64,000 nt of DNA, from contig OZ245021.1 of the NCBI GenBank assembly GCA_965223775.1, positions 1,178,001 through 1,242,000 on the forward strand. Direction: 5' to 3'. Source of the stretch: JAJDXW01 sp965223775 (GTDB lineage Bacteria; Pseudomonadota; Gammaproteobacteria; HK1). The notes under the pieces were generated by a model, which was not told the DNA's origin, did no database searches, and worked only from the letters and a program-made list of their open reading frames with translations. This document shows, one piece after another, positions 27,213 to 35,525 of the stretch (within the stretch, counting starts at the first letter, position 1; the number at the start of each line of letters is the position of its first letter). The position numbers and the translations under genes were made by a program.

Positions 27213-28364
27213 TCAACCCCGAGGCGCGGGAAGGTCCGCGAGCGAGAGCGCCAGTCGCACCAGCTCCGCCTGGCGGGCGATGCCGTGCTTGCTGAAGACA
27301 TGCTTCAAGTGCCAGCGGATCGTGCTTTCGCTACGGCCCGTCGCCGCGGCAATGTCGCGCAGGGTCCTGCCTTCGGCAAGCAGTGCCGCCACCTCGCTCT
27401 CCGCCGGCGTGAGACCGAGGGTCTCCGCGATGAGGCCCGGATCGATACGGGACCGACGCCCGGGGTCGACGACCAGCACGATTGCGGCGACGCGCCGGGG
27501 GCGGAAGCCCGTCTCCCCATCCGCCACGCGGCTCACGTGCAGCACGAGGCGGGGCAGCTCGGGTGAACGCCACACCGCCGTCGAACCGGACGCGCCCTGG
27601 GCGCCGAAGGGCGGAAGCGCGCGTGCGAGGAGCCGCTGAAGCTGGGTGTTGTCGTCCGGAGACAATGCGCGAAGGAATCCGCCTTGATCGGTCAACCCGT
27701 CGGCCCGGCGCAAGAGGTCGCGGGCACGGTCGTTCGCGTCCACGATCCGACCGCGCCAGTCGAGCTGGATGACCCCGAACCGGGTGTTGTCGAGAAGCTC
27801 GGCAAGGGACGTCGCCAGGGCCCCCGCATCGGCCAGCGCCTGCCGGACCCGAACGAACTGGCGGAGGTGTGGAAGGAGAAGCTCGATCGTTTCGACCTGG
27901 ACGGACGACCAGCCGTTCGCATCGACGGGGTCGCCGAGGACCCAGACGATGCGCGAGCCATGCGGTCCGTCCATGCGCACGTTGAGGCTGTTCCCGGCGT
28001 CGAAGAGGGGCAGCGCCTCGTTGTACACCGGGGAGGTTTGCATCTCCTCGTCGGTGTAGAGGTCGGTGACGTGGACGAGCCGACTGTCGGGCAGTCGCCG
28101 CAGGCGCGGGACGCGTTCGTCCATGGGGTGGTAGACATCGAAGTACAGGCGCTCCCATTCCTCGTGACGTTGCCCGCGGTGGCAATGCCGTGCAAAGAAG
28201 ATTTCGATGCCGGCCCGATAGGGCCCGTCGCCGCACACCAGCATGTTGCCCTTCACCCCGAACGCTTCGTTGATGAGGGCGGCGGCTGCCATCCAGTGGG
28301 TGTCGTCGAGCATCGCCTCGTGCAACGACGCCACGATACGGTCGAACACGTCCTGTTGGATCAT
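27213..28364 (-). CDS. LuxR-type transcriptional regulator with PAS-like sensor
   Basis: A 383-residue regulator. The C-terminal 60 residues form a GerE/LuxR helix-turn-helix (LGLTPAESEVAALLAEG, then GRSESTIRWHLKHVFSKHGI). The middle (about 190-300; NTRFGVIQLDWRGRIVDANDRA) is PAS-like and may bind a small ligand; the N-terminal 180 residues are of unknown type. It lacks a response-regulator receiver domain, so it is not a standard two-component output. The ATG at 28364 has GGAGGG 10 bases upstream and is preferred over upstream in-frame starts. It precedes the fused oxidoreductase gene on the same strand by 152 bases and could control it. Confidence 0.85.
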   Translation of the reverse strand: MIQQDVFDRIVASLHEAMLDDTHWMAAAALINEAFGVKGNMLVCGDGPYRAGIEIFFARHCHRGQRHEEWERLYFDVYHPMDERVPRLRRLPDSRLVHVTDLYTDEEMQTSPVYNEALPLFDAGNSLNVRMDGPHGSRIVWVLGDPVDANGWSSVQVETIELLLPHLRQFVRVRQALADAGALATSLAELLDNTRFGVIQLDWRGRIVDANDRARDLLRRADGLTDQGGFLRALSPDDNTQLQRLLARALPPFGAQGASGSTAVWRSPELPRLVLHVSRVADGETGFRPRRVAAIVLVVDPGRRSRIDPGLIAETLGLTPAESEVAALLAEGRTLRDIAAATGRSESTIRWHLKHVFSKHGIARQAELVRLALSLADLPAPRG

Positions 28365-28587
28365 GACGATGGATCCCTCCCCGACGGCAGGTCGTGCGCC
28401 AACCTGACCGGTTTCGACGAACACCTGGCCTTTCTCCAGGCGCCCCCCCGGCGGCTCGAACCGGAGCGTAGCCCGACGGAGCAGTTCGGGCTGCCGTGGG
28501 CAGGGCCCCCGGTTGAGGGCCTGGCGACCGCGGGCCTGCCGGGGCTCGCGTTCTTCCTTCCGCGGCGGTATCGGCTTGCGTTCCGCA

Positions 28588-28796
28588 CTAACCCGCAAAT
28601 CTCACCAGCTTCCTGCTGCGGACGCCGATCCATGCGCTATGACAGGCCGTACTCCCTCAAGCCGCTTCGACAGCGCGAACGCGCTAGTGTCGACTACGCC
28701 TTCGCCAGCGCGTACGCGCTCCTTCGGTCCGTGCGGCCTGTCACAGCGCCGTCTCGCCGCCCTCGCGACGAAAGCTGGTGAGATTTCCGGGCTAAG
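28588..28796. mobile_element. 209-bp long-inverted-repeat element (MITE/REPIN-like)
   Basis: The ends read CTAACCCGCAAATCTCACCA on the left and, on the opposite strand, CTTAGCCCGGAAATCTCACC on the right; AAATCTCACCAGCTT is a perfect 15-base match. The match continues after an unmatched 22 bases as GCGCTATGACAGGCCG/GCGCTGTGACAGGCCG, and again weakly to the centre near 28692. No transposase frame lies inside. The symmetry over nearly its full length fits a miniature inverted-repeat element or a REPIN. No second copy was found in the window. Confidence 0.6.
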
Positions 28797-29545
28797 TCTA
28801 TCCCCGGTGCATCGTGTGGAGTATGGAAAGCGAAGTGCCTCTTGCAGCCCCCCAAACAGGGGGGGAATGCCCGAAGATGGCCGGCCGGGCGAAGTCGCCC
28901 GGATACGGGAACCTCCCGATTCCGGCGAAATGGCGGGAGGCGCGGAGGCCGATGAATCTGCCGCGGCTGGCGGCGGCCGTCCTCCCTCGACCCCCCCCAT
29001 CCGGGGGGAGGCACGAGGCTCCCGAAGGCTTACTTTCCCGTCGATGCATCATGGGCCGGCAGGAGTGCGGCAGGCGGTGGCGTCCTCGGTGGGGGGAAGG
29101 TCGGCAGCGGCCGGTATGTCCGGACGGACCCTCCCGGCGCGGCCGGGCCGAGTAGCTGAGTCGCGGGCCGAGCGAGCGGGGAATCCACGACCGCCCAGGG
29201 GAAGAGACCGCCGGAGGATCGCCGCGAAGCCGGCTCGCGAAGCGGACCGGGCGGTCACGGGACGTCCGGTTGGCGCATGGCTCGCCACCAGACCGCAATT
29301 TCGCTACTTCGCTTCGCGTCGGCGAAATCTCCGCGGCCCCAAGAGTCCCAGACTGGGGGCGTGGCCGGGTCGCGGTTGACACCGGTCGGGGAGTGGTTGC
29401 GATGGGAATCGAAGTGGAATTTCGCCCGGTCCGGGGCGCCGTCGAAGTCTGGAAGGGCCGAGGATTCTCGCCGGACGGGGGGCGTTCTCCCGGTTTGAAC
29501 CCTTCGTTCGAATTGCGTCTGCGACCCTTTCTATTTGTAACGCTC

Positions 29546-29564
29546 GCTTACGGAATGCTTACGG
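29546..29564 (+). repeat. GCTTACGGAATGCTTACGG direct repeat, copy 1
   Basis: Two GCTTACGG units side by side, 22 bases before the first integrase gene. Related 19-base pairs occur at 32341 and 35136. Short directly repeated sites near tyrosine recombinase genes are often recombinase binding or attachment sites; that role is inferred here only from position. Confidence 0.5.
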
Positions 29565-29586
29565 CATTACAGGACTTTTTTGACCG

Positions 29587-30813
29587 ATGAAGAAGACGGA
29601 ACCGCTCGACGGCGCCATGGCCGGCGGACGAGGCTGGAACATCTCGAAGCGAACCGTTGATCGGCTGTCCGTCACGGGCCGGGACACGGTATTTTGGGAT
29701 GAAACCATTCCGGGGTTCGGGGTGCGGGTCTATCCGTCGGGAACCAAGTCCTACGTGGTCCAGAGTCGCGTTCGCGGACGGTCCCGGCGGATCACGGTGG
29801 GTCGTCACGGAGCACTCTCGGCCGACGAGGCCCGCCGGCGGGCAGCCCGCATCATCGCGCGCCTCAAGGGTTGGGAAGTACGGGTCGAGGAGGCATCGAT
29901 CGCGGTCACGGTAGGCGTGATGGCGGAACGCTATCTCCAGGAACACGTGGCGGTGCGCTGCAAGGCGAGGACCCAGGTTCTCTACCGGGCGGTCGTCCAT
30001 CGCCACCTCGTGCCGGCGCTCGGAGGAACCCCAGTCGCGGCCGTTACCCGGGAGCAGGTGTCGGCCCTTCACTACCGGCTCCGCGAAACGCCCTATGCCG
30101 CGAATCGGGCGGTCGAGGTGCTCGCCCAGATCCTCGACATGGCCCGGGAGCACGGGCTCCGGGAGCGGGGCATCGGCAACCCGTGCCGGTCGGTCGAGAA
30201 GTACCGGGAGCGCCCGCACGAGCGGTTCCTCTCCGAGGAAGAATTCCGCCGCTTGGGAAGAGTACTGGACGAAGCGGAGGGCGGCGCGGGCGGTGCGTCA
30301 CCCGCGGCAGTAGCGGCCATCCGCCTGCTGATGATGACCGGCTGCCGCCGGAGCGAGATCCTCTCGCTCCGCTGGGAGCACGTCGACCTCGCGGCGTGCG
30401 AGCTCCGGCTTCCGGACAGCAAGACCGGGGCAAGACTGGTGCCCCTTTCGCCGGCGGTGGCGGAGGTGCTCTCCGGTTTTTCCCGGGAACCCGGCAATCC
30501 GTGGGTCATCCCTGGCCGGAACCCCGGCGCCCCCTTGAAGAATCTCCAGTACCCCTGGGAGATCGTCCGCGCCCGGGCCGGCCTTGACGACGTCCGCATC
30601 CACGACCTCCGCCACTCATTCGCATCCCGCGCGCTCGCGCTCGGGGAGAGCCTCCCGATGATCGGCGAGCTCCTCGGGCACCGCCGGGTGCGGACCACCG
30701 CGCGATACGCCCATCTCGCCCGCGAATCGGTGAAGGCGTCCGCCACCCGGGTCGCCGACAGCATTGGCGAGTACCTCCTGGCGGAGAGAGCTGCCCCGCT
30801 GCCCGAGGAATAG
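29587..30813 (+). CDS. Tyrosine recombinase/integrase, first of a tandem pair
   Basis: A 408-residue phage-type integrase. The N-terminal DUF4102-like arm-binding domain (about 20-110; ETIPGFGVRVYPSGTKSYVV) is followed by a SAM-like core-binding domain (115-210) and the catalytic domain, whose residues are all visible: Arg in TGCRRSEIL, Lys in DSKTGARLV, His/Arg in HDLRHSFAS, His in LLGHRRV and the nucleophile Tyr in TTARYAHLA. Alignment with the second integrase suggests the real start may be the internal ATG at 29617. No phage structural or lysis genes are present. Sited 90 bases before its paralogue. Confidence 0.9.
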   Translation: MKKTEPLDGAMAGGRGWNISKRTVDRLSVTGRDTVFWDETIPGFGVRVYPSGTKSYVVQSRVRGRSRRITVGRHGALSADEARRRAARIIARLKGWEVRVEEASIAVTVGVMAERYLQEHVAVRCKARTQVLYRAVVHRHLVPALGGTPVAAVTREQVSALHYRLRETPYAANRAVEVLAQILDMAREHGLRERGIGNPCRSVEKYRERPHERFLSEEEFRRLGRVLDEAEGGAGGASPAAVAAIRLLMMTGCRRSEILSLRWEHVDLAACELRLPDSKTGARLVPLSPAVAEVLSGFSREPGNPWVIPGRNPGAPLKNLQYPWEIVRARAGLDDVRIHDLRHSFASRALALGESLPMIGELLGHRRVRTTARYAHLARESVKASATRVADSIGEYLLAERAAPLPEE

Positions 30814-30902
30814 GGGAGTCGGCCTGCGCCCTGTCGCGAATAGGCACCGGAGGGGCGCAGGAGGCGAAGAAGACAGGCAGGGAGGCGGCGCATAGTCCCT
30901 CC

Positions 30903-32129
30903 ATGAGCAAGCTGCTGGGACGGAAGATCTCCAACCGCACCGTCGAAGGTCTGTTCGTCGAGGGCAAGGACGTCATCTTCTGGGATCCCGAGCTTCTCGG
31001 ATTCGGGGTCCGCGTCTATCCTTCCGGCGCCAGGGTCTACCTGGTCCAGACCCGCGCGGGGGGAACGTCGAAACGGGTCACGGTAGGCCGGCACGGGGTG
31101 CTCACGGCCTCCCAGGCCCGCCGGCGGGCGGCGCTCATCATCGCGCGCATCAAGGCCGGGGAGGAGCTGCCGGGGCCCGCGCGCACCGCATGGACGGGAG
31201 AGAGTGAGGCCACCGTGACCGATCTGGCCGAGCGGTTCATGCGAGAGCACGTGGCCGTACGCTGCAAGCCGTGGACCGTGATGTCCTACCGTGGCGCGCT
31301 CGCCAAGTGGATCCTGCCCGCGCTCGGCCGAATGGCGATCGGGGCGGTCGAGCACGAGCACGTAGCGGCTCTGCACTACCGGTTGCGCGACATTCCCTAC
31401 CGGGCCAACCAGGTGCTCGCCATTCTGAACAGGATGTTCAGCCTCGCCGAGACATGGGGCCTGCGGCGCGAGGGTACCCATCCCTGCCGCTCAATCCGCA
31501 AATACCGGGAGCACCACCGGGAACGGTTTCTGTCGGAGGAAGAGTTCCGGCGACTCGGGCGGGTGCTGGACGAGGTCGAGGCCGAGAGCCGGGAGAAGCG
31601 CGGGGTATCCGTGCGGGCGTCCGCAGTCGCGGCAATCCGGCTGCTGATCCTGACCGGCTGCCGGCGAAACGAGATTCTGACCCTGAGGTGGGATGACGTC
31701 GATCTCGCGGCCGGCGAGCTCCACCTTCGTGACAGCAAGACCGGGGCCCGGGTCGTTCCGTTGTCGCGCGTTGCGGCGACCCTTCTCGGGGGCCTCCCCC
31801 GGGTCCCCGGCAACCCCTGGGTCCTTCCGGGCCGGAAGCCCGGAGGCCGTATCTCGAACCTCAACGATCACTGGGACCGCGTCCGGTCGCGAGCGGGCCT
31901 CGAGGGGGTACGCATTCACGACCTCCGCCATTCGTTCGCATCATGGGCGCTCGCCATCGGAGAGAGCCTGCCGGCCATCGGCCGGCTGCTCGGACACGGC
32001 CACGTGACCACCACCGCCCGCTACGCGCATCTCGCCCGGGACGCGGTGAAGGCCTCCGCCTCGCGGGTGGCCGGGAGCATCGCCGTGGATACCCGGAAAC
32101 GGGGTCCGGAGCCGGACGACCCCGCTTAG
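30903..32129 (+). CDS. Tyrosine recombinase/integrase, second of a tandem pair
   Basis: A 408-residue paralogue of the preceding integrase with the same three-domain layout and all catalytic residues (TGCRRNEIL, DSKTGARVV, HDLRHSFASWAL, LLGHGHV, TTARYAHLA). The two share blocks such as RFLSEEEFRRLGRVLDE exactly but differ through much of the N-terminal half, so the duplication is not recent. Start ATG at 30903; ribosome site is weak. Two complete, adjacent recombinases of the same family often act together or recognise different sites. Confidence 0.9.
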   Translation: MSKLLGRKISNRTVEGLFVEGKDVIFWDPELLGFGVRVYPSGARVYLVQTRAGGTSKRVTVGRHGVLTASQARRRAALIIARIKAGEELPGPARTAWTGESEATVTDLAERFMREHVAVRCKPWTVMSYRGALAKWILPALGRMAIGAVEHEHVAALHYRLRDIPYRANQVLAILNRMFSLAETWGLRREGTHPCRSIRKYREHHRERFLSEEEFRRLGRVLDEVEAESREKRGVSVRASAVAAIRLLILTGCRRNEILTLRWDDVDLAAGELHLRDSKTGARVVPLSRVAATLLGGLPRVPGNPWVLPGRKPGGRISNLNDHWDRVRSRAGLEGVRIHDLRHSFASWALAIGESLPAIGRLLGHGHVTTTARYAHLARDAVKASASRVAGSIAVDTRKRGPEPDDPA

Positions 32130-32456
32130 CCGGAATCGGAGAAGCGGAAGGCCGACGGTCCTTCGTGCCGGCAATCGGCTGACCGAAGCACCCTGCACCT
32201 CCGCCGGCGCTTTTCGGTCGCGGACCCCGCGTCGCGCCATCGCGTCGCCGGCCGCGCCCCTGGCATGGGGCAGGGTCCGCCGAAGATCGGCGGGGCGCCC
32301 TCTCGCCACCTCGTGAACCGCGCGAAACGGATACGAGCCTGCTTGCGAAATGCTTACGCGAAGCGGAACCGCAGGCGAACGGTGGTCGGAGGGAAGTATC
32401 TAATTCATTTATTATCATCAAGTTAAATTCAGAATCAAGACACGAACAACCTTTGA
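32130..32456. other. Gap between the integrases and the first porin copy
   Basis: The first 200 bases are GC-rich. A direct repeat related to that before integrase 1 lies at 32341-32359. The last 65 bases (32391-32456) are strikingly AT-rich for this genome, with TTTATTATCATC and AAGTTAAATTC, and probably held the porin promoter and leader. The expected porin start codon at its right end is missing. Confidence 0.5.
32341..32359 (+). repeat. GCTTGCGAAATGCTTACGC direct repeat, copy 2
   Basis: Matches the 29546 copy at 15 of 19 bases, in the same orientation and about 115 bases before the first porin copy. Confidence 0.45.
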
Positions 32457-33389
32457 AAGGCACTTACCGTCGCGATCGCGGGCGCGCTCGCGGCCCCCAT
32501 GGCGGCCCAAGCCGTAGACTTTACCGTCTCCGGCCACATCAACCGGGCGCTCTTCGTCACCGACTTGGGCGGCGGCACCAGCGCCACGGTGAAGGACAAC
32601 GGCAGCTCCGGCACCCGGGTCCGCTTCACGGGTTCGAGCGAGATGATGGACGGCGGATCCATCGGCGTGAATCTCGAGTATGGGGCCGGAGGTAGTCTTT
32701 CGCTCCGCTACGGCGAAGTCTACTTCTCGGGCGAGTTCGGCAAGGTCAGCATCGGCCAGGGCGACCAGGCCGGCGAGAGTTCCGTGTACTCGGACAAGAG
32801 CGGCACCATGGGGCTTGGCCACGGTCAGGACAAGGGCGAATCCACGCTCGGCGCCTACTTCGGCTCGCTCGATGGCGGTTCTGGCCGTAACGAGCGGATC
32901 CGCTACGACACGCCTGCGATCGGCCCGGTCTCGGGGGCCATTTCGATCGGAAACGGCGACCAGGCATCCGCCGGGGTCTCCATCAGCCAGAGCTTTGGCG
33001 ATACCTCGTTCGGAGCCAGGATCGGCACCGTCCAGATGCCGGGAGACGCGGGCACGATCAGCGCGTCGGCCGGCATCAAGCTGCCTTCCGGAATCACCGT
33101 CTCCGGCGCTTGGGGCGCATCGGAGGGTGCAACCGATCCGAGCTTCTTCCAGGGTACGCTCGGCTACGTCATGGGCGATACCTCTGTCGGCGCCTCTTGG
33201 TATCAGTCCTCCGACTTCATGAATGATGGATCCGAGGGCACCGCGATCGGCATTGGCGCCAATCACAACCTGCCGAAGGTCGCCGCGCAGATCTACGCCG
33301 CGGTCCAGAACTACGACGTTCAGGACATGGCGGCTGGTACGGACAGAGACGAAACCGTCGTCGTGATCGGATCCCGCGTCAAGTTCTAG
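32457..33389 (+). pseudogene. Gram-negative porin, copy 1, start codon lost
   Basis: From 32457 the frame encodes KALTVAIAGALAAPMAAQA, a signal peptide almost identical to that of the intact copy, then a mature porin from VDFTVSGHINRALF to the terminal phenylalanine RVKF typical of outer-membrane barrels (about 290 residues). But the codon before it is TGA, and no ATG, GTG or TTG lies in frame upstream. The bases TTTGAAAGGCACTT look like an ATGAAAAAGGCACTT start that lost two A bases and its first base. An internal ATG at 32499 would make a protein without a signal peptide. Hence probably not exported unless read from an unusual start. Confidence 0.75.
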
Positions 33390-33415
33390 TCGGTCTCGAC
33401 ATCTTCAGCCTTTCA

Positions 33416-33449
33416 CGGCCCTTCCCCGCCCCGGGGGAGGGCCGTTTTT
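33416..33449 (+). terminator. Rho-independent terminator after porin copy 1
   Basis: CGGCCCTTCCCC pairs with GGGGGAGGGCCG, followed by five T. It lies 27 bases after the stop and belongs to a repeated 3' module that starts with TCGGTCTCGAC. Confidence 0.85.
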
Positions 33450-33820
33450 CTTCTCGACCAGCCTCTATCTCCCCGCCGAAACGGGAATTTTCCGTCCCTG
33501 AGCTTTCCCTGCGCCGCAACTCGATAGCAGGTCGGTTTTCCGACGCTCGCGGCGTCTACCGCCTCGGATGTCCGGCGGAGCGCAGGGAACTGGTCCTGCC
33601 TCGACCGCCGGACGCGCCGGTAGCGCCGGCAAGGCGCTGGCCCGGGATCCTTGGCTACGGGGCCGGAAAGCCCCTGCGCCTCACTCCACGTTCCCTACGG
33701 ACAACGACCCCGAAACTCCATTTCTTGCGCCCGCTGTCACGGCTACAGGACAGACACCCTCCCCGTAAACGCGCGAACTTGAACAAGTTGGGCTCAAACG
33801 CCGGCGGGTCGAGGCCACAT

Positions 33821-33895
33821 ACGACGTGGACATGGGCGACGGAATGGAGAACATGGACGATACCGTGTTCGTCGTCGGAACCCGCGTCAAGTTCT
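33821..33895 (+). pseudogene. Porin C-terminal remnant
   Basis: The frame YDVDMGDGMENMDDTVFVVG followed by TRVKF matches the last 25 residues of the porin copy ending at 36585, but the stop TAG has become TGG. Upstream sequence is not porin. It is therefore a leftover 3' end, together with its terminator. Confidence 0.7.
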
Positions 33896-33918
33896 GGTCG
33901 GTCTCGACATCGCCAACC

Positions 33919-33955
33919 TTTCGCGGTCCTCCCCCTCCCCCGGGGGGCCGTTTTT
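33919..33955 (+). terminator. Terminator-like hairpin, module copy 2
   Basis: CGGTCCTCCCCC...CCCGGGGGGCCG followed by TTTTTCTTTC, preceded by GGTCTCGACATC. Stem is imperfect compared with the copy at 33416. Confidence 0.65.
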
Positions 33956-34042
33956 CTTTCTCCACGAGAACCTCTACCGCCTTGCTGTCGGAACGGACGG
34001 TTCCCTCCCGGCGGGCTTCCGGTCCATCGCCGCCTCGACGAT

Positions 34043-34084
34043 GGTTCAGTCTGCCAAGGCGGCACGTCGATTCCGGGCCGGGGA
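34043..34084. repeat. Left arm of 42-bp inverted repeat spanning 3.6 kb
   Basis: GGTTCAGTCTGCCAAGGCGG and the following 22 bases match the opposite strand of 37641-37682 at 39 of 42 positions. Weaker similarity continues on both sides, towards the terminator modules. Confidence 0.75.
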
Positions 34085-34235
34085 ACTCCTCGGCGCGTCA
34101 CAGGGATTCATCCGCTTCCCGTACCGAGGAGGCCGGTACCGACCAGCGTTCGGTTCGGGTTCCGATGACGCGGGGGACTCTTCCGCCGAACCCGCCGGGG
34201 TTGCCATGACCAGTCTGACTAGATAAGCTGGCGCC

Positions 34236-34514
34236 ATGGCGATCACGTACTCGGTCTACGAAGCCAAGGCGCGGTTCTCCGAGGTCATCCGGCAGGTTCG
34301 CGCCGGAAAGACGGTCATCGTCTCGTACCGAGGCGAGCCGGTGGCCGAGATCCGCTCCATCGCGCATCAGCCGCGGCCGACGCTGGACGAGCGGCTGCGG
34401 GACCTCGAACGCCGGGGCTCCCTGGTCCGCTCGGCCACCGCAAGGCGGACGTTCGAGCCGGTCGAGCGCCGTCCCGGGGCTCTCTCGCGGTTTCTCGCCG
34501 AGCGCGACGGGTGA
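34236..34514 (+). CDS. Phd/YefM-type antitoxin
   Basis: A 92-residue antitoxin. The N-terminal SVYEAKARFSEVIRQVRAGKTVIVSYRGEPVAEI is the Phd/YefM DNA-binding dimerisation domain; the C-terminal half (RDLERRGSLVRSATARR) is the flexible toxin-binding part. It would repress its own promoter and block the toxin. The stop overlaps the GTG start of the PIN gene (GTGA), the usual layout. It lies inside the porin accessory block, where it may stabilise the region. Confidence 0.88.
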   Translation: MAITYSVYEAKARFSEVIRQVRAGKTVIVSYRGEPVAEIRSIAHQPRPTLDERLRDLERRGSLVRSATARRTFEPVERRPGALSRFLAERDG

Positions 34515-34912
34515 GCTTCGCCTACGTCGACACCTCGGTGTTGACGGCCATCGCCTTCGACGAACCGGGCGCGGCGAAGCTGGCCCGGCGGCTGGACGAG
34601 TTCACCTGCCTGGTGTCCTCCAACCTGCTCGAAGCCGAGCTGCGGGCGGCGTTCGCGCGCGAGAACCTGACCTTTCAGGAGAACGCGATCGCGGGGATCG
34701 ACTGGATTCTGCCCGACAGAACCCTCGCTCCGGAGCTTGCGACGGTGCTCGAAGCGGGATACCTGCGGGGCGCGGATCTATGGCATGTCGCGGCTGCCCT
34801 CTACGTCACCCCTCACCCGGAAGAGCTGCCGTTCGCCACCCTCGACGCCCGGCAGACCGAGGTGGCGGAGGCGCTCGGGTTTCCCGTCCTCCGGGAAGCG
34901 GCGAGACCCTGA
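34511..34912 (+). CDS. PIN-domain RNase toxin (VapC-like)
   Basis: A 133-residue PIN protein. The acidic triad of the metal site can be followed: Asp in YVDTSVLTA, Glu in LLEAELRAAF, and Asp in RGADLWHVAAAL with a further acidic residue in FATLDARQ. VapC-type toxins cut tRNA or rRNA when the antitoxin is lost. GTG start overlapping the antitoxin stop. The pair of Phd-type antitoxin with PIN toxin is common. Confidence 0.88.
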   Translation: MSFAYVDTSVLTAIAFDEPGAAKLARRLDEFTCLVSSNLLEAELRAAFARENLTFQENAIAGIDWILPDRTLAPELATVLEAGYLRGADLWHVAAALYVTPHPEELPFATLDARQTEVAEALGFPVLREAARP

Positions 34913-35135
34913 GCGACGGTCGTCGTCCCCGCACGGGCCGGCGACCCGCGGACCGAATCCGGGGCTCGACGCGGCCCCCGCCGCTCACGTGGACGATCCG
35001 CCGCGCCGGATCCGATTCTCTCCACGCCCGGAACGATCGCCCAACGCCACCCCGAGCCGGAACGGGCCACATCCGCCACCGCTCCGGAACCGAAGCGTTC
35101 GCGCGAGCGGCGCAGGCGGTTCTCGAAGCGGATGT

Positions 35136-35154
35136 GCTTGCGGGACGCTTACGG
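35136..35154 (+). repeat. GCTTGCGGGACGCTTACGG direct repeat, copy 3
   Basis: Third copy of the paired GCTT(A/G)CG motif seen at 29546 and 32341, in the same orientation, again just before a porin-related segment. Confidence 0.45.
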
Positions 35155-35181
35155 AAACGGGAGTCGTTGCGGACGCCGCGC

Positions 35182-35525
35182 TCAGCCCGGCCAGACCGCT
35201 CGGACGACCAGGAAGAGGACTCCGCCCCCGACCATCGGGGAGAGCCAGAGCATGAGGCCGACCCGTGCCTCGATCACCGCTACCTCCGTCTTGAGGTCGG
35301 CGACCTCGGCCTTGGTGGCCAGGGTCTCTTGTCGGGCGCCCAATTCGGCGGCATCTTCCCTGGTGGCGAGGGTCTCTTGCCGGACGGCCAGCTCGGCGAC
35401 CTCGGCCTTGGTGGCGAGACCGTCCTGGCGCGCGGCCAGGATCTCGAACCGCGTGACCAGCTCGGCAACGTTCTCCTTGGTGGCCAGGCCGTCCTGGCGA
35501 GTGGCCAGATTCTCGTACCGGGCGC
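35182..35525 (-). pseudogene. Coiled-coil/membrane protein, C-terminal part, 5' end cut off
   Basis: Read on the minus strand, the frame gives several 16-residue units of the type LATRQDGLATKENVAEL, then a hydrophobic helix LMLWLSPMVGGGVLFLVV and a stop. This is the layout of small DUF1640-like coiled-coil proteins anchored at the C-terminus. The DNA shows the 48-bp period at 35314, 35362 and 35410. The frame's upstream continuation is the antisense of porin copy 2, so the N-terminal half has been lost at a junction near 35520. Confidence 0.65.

Larger units (their letters stand above)
28365..29586. other. Non-coding junction region before the integrases
   Basis: About 1.2 kb without a supportable gene. 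It contains the 209-bp inverted-repeat element (28588-28796), a perfect C6/G6 hairpin (CCCCCCAAACAGGGGGG, near 28845), a second strong hairpin (CCCCCCCATCCGGGGGG, near 28995) and GGGCGAAGTCGCCC (near 28888). Several overlapping open frames of 70-290 codons run through it on both strands but have no family features and look like high-GC chance frames. The last 60 bases carry the direct repeat described at 29546. This is the left edge of the accessory block. Confidence 0.5.
33450..34235. other. Porin debris and 3' module, no intact gene
   Basis: About 790 bases without a full gene. It contains the C-terminal remnant of a porin (33821-33895), a second copy of the TCGGTCTCGAC terminator module (33897-33960) and the left arm of a long inverted repeat (about 33990-34110). 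The first part (33450-33790) shows nothing recognisable apart from weak similarity of its start to the module downstream of the other terminators. Confidence 0.55.

Noticed and set aside
23870..27301. A 1143-codon open frame overlapping the fused ferredoxin oxidoreductase gene
   Set aside because: It is the other-frame shadow of a clear gene: Arg/Pro/Gly-rich, no domain, typical of GC-rich DNA.
28365..29586. Remains of a full insertion sequence
   Set aside because: No transposase fragment was found in any frame; only the short inverted-repeat element is supported.
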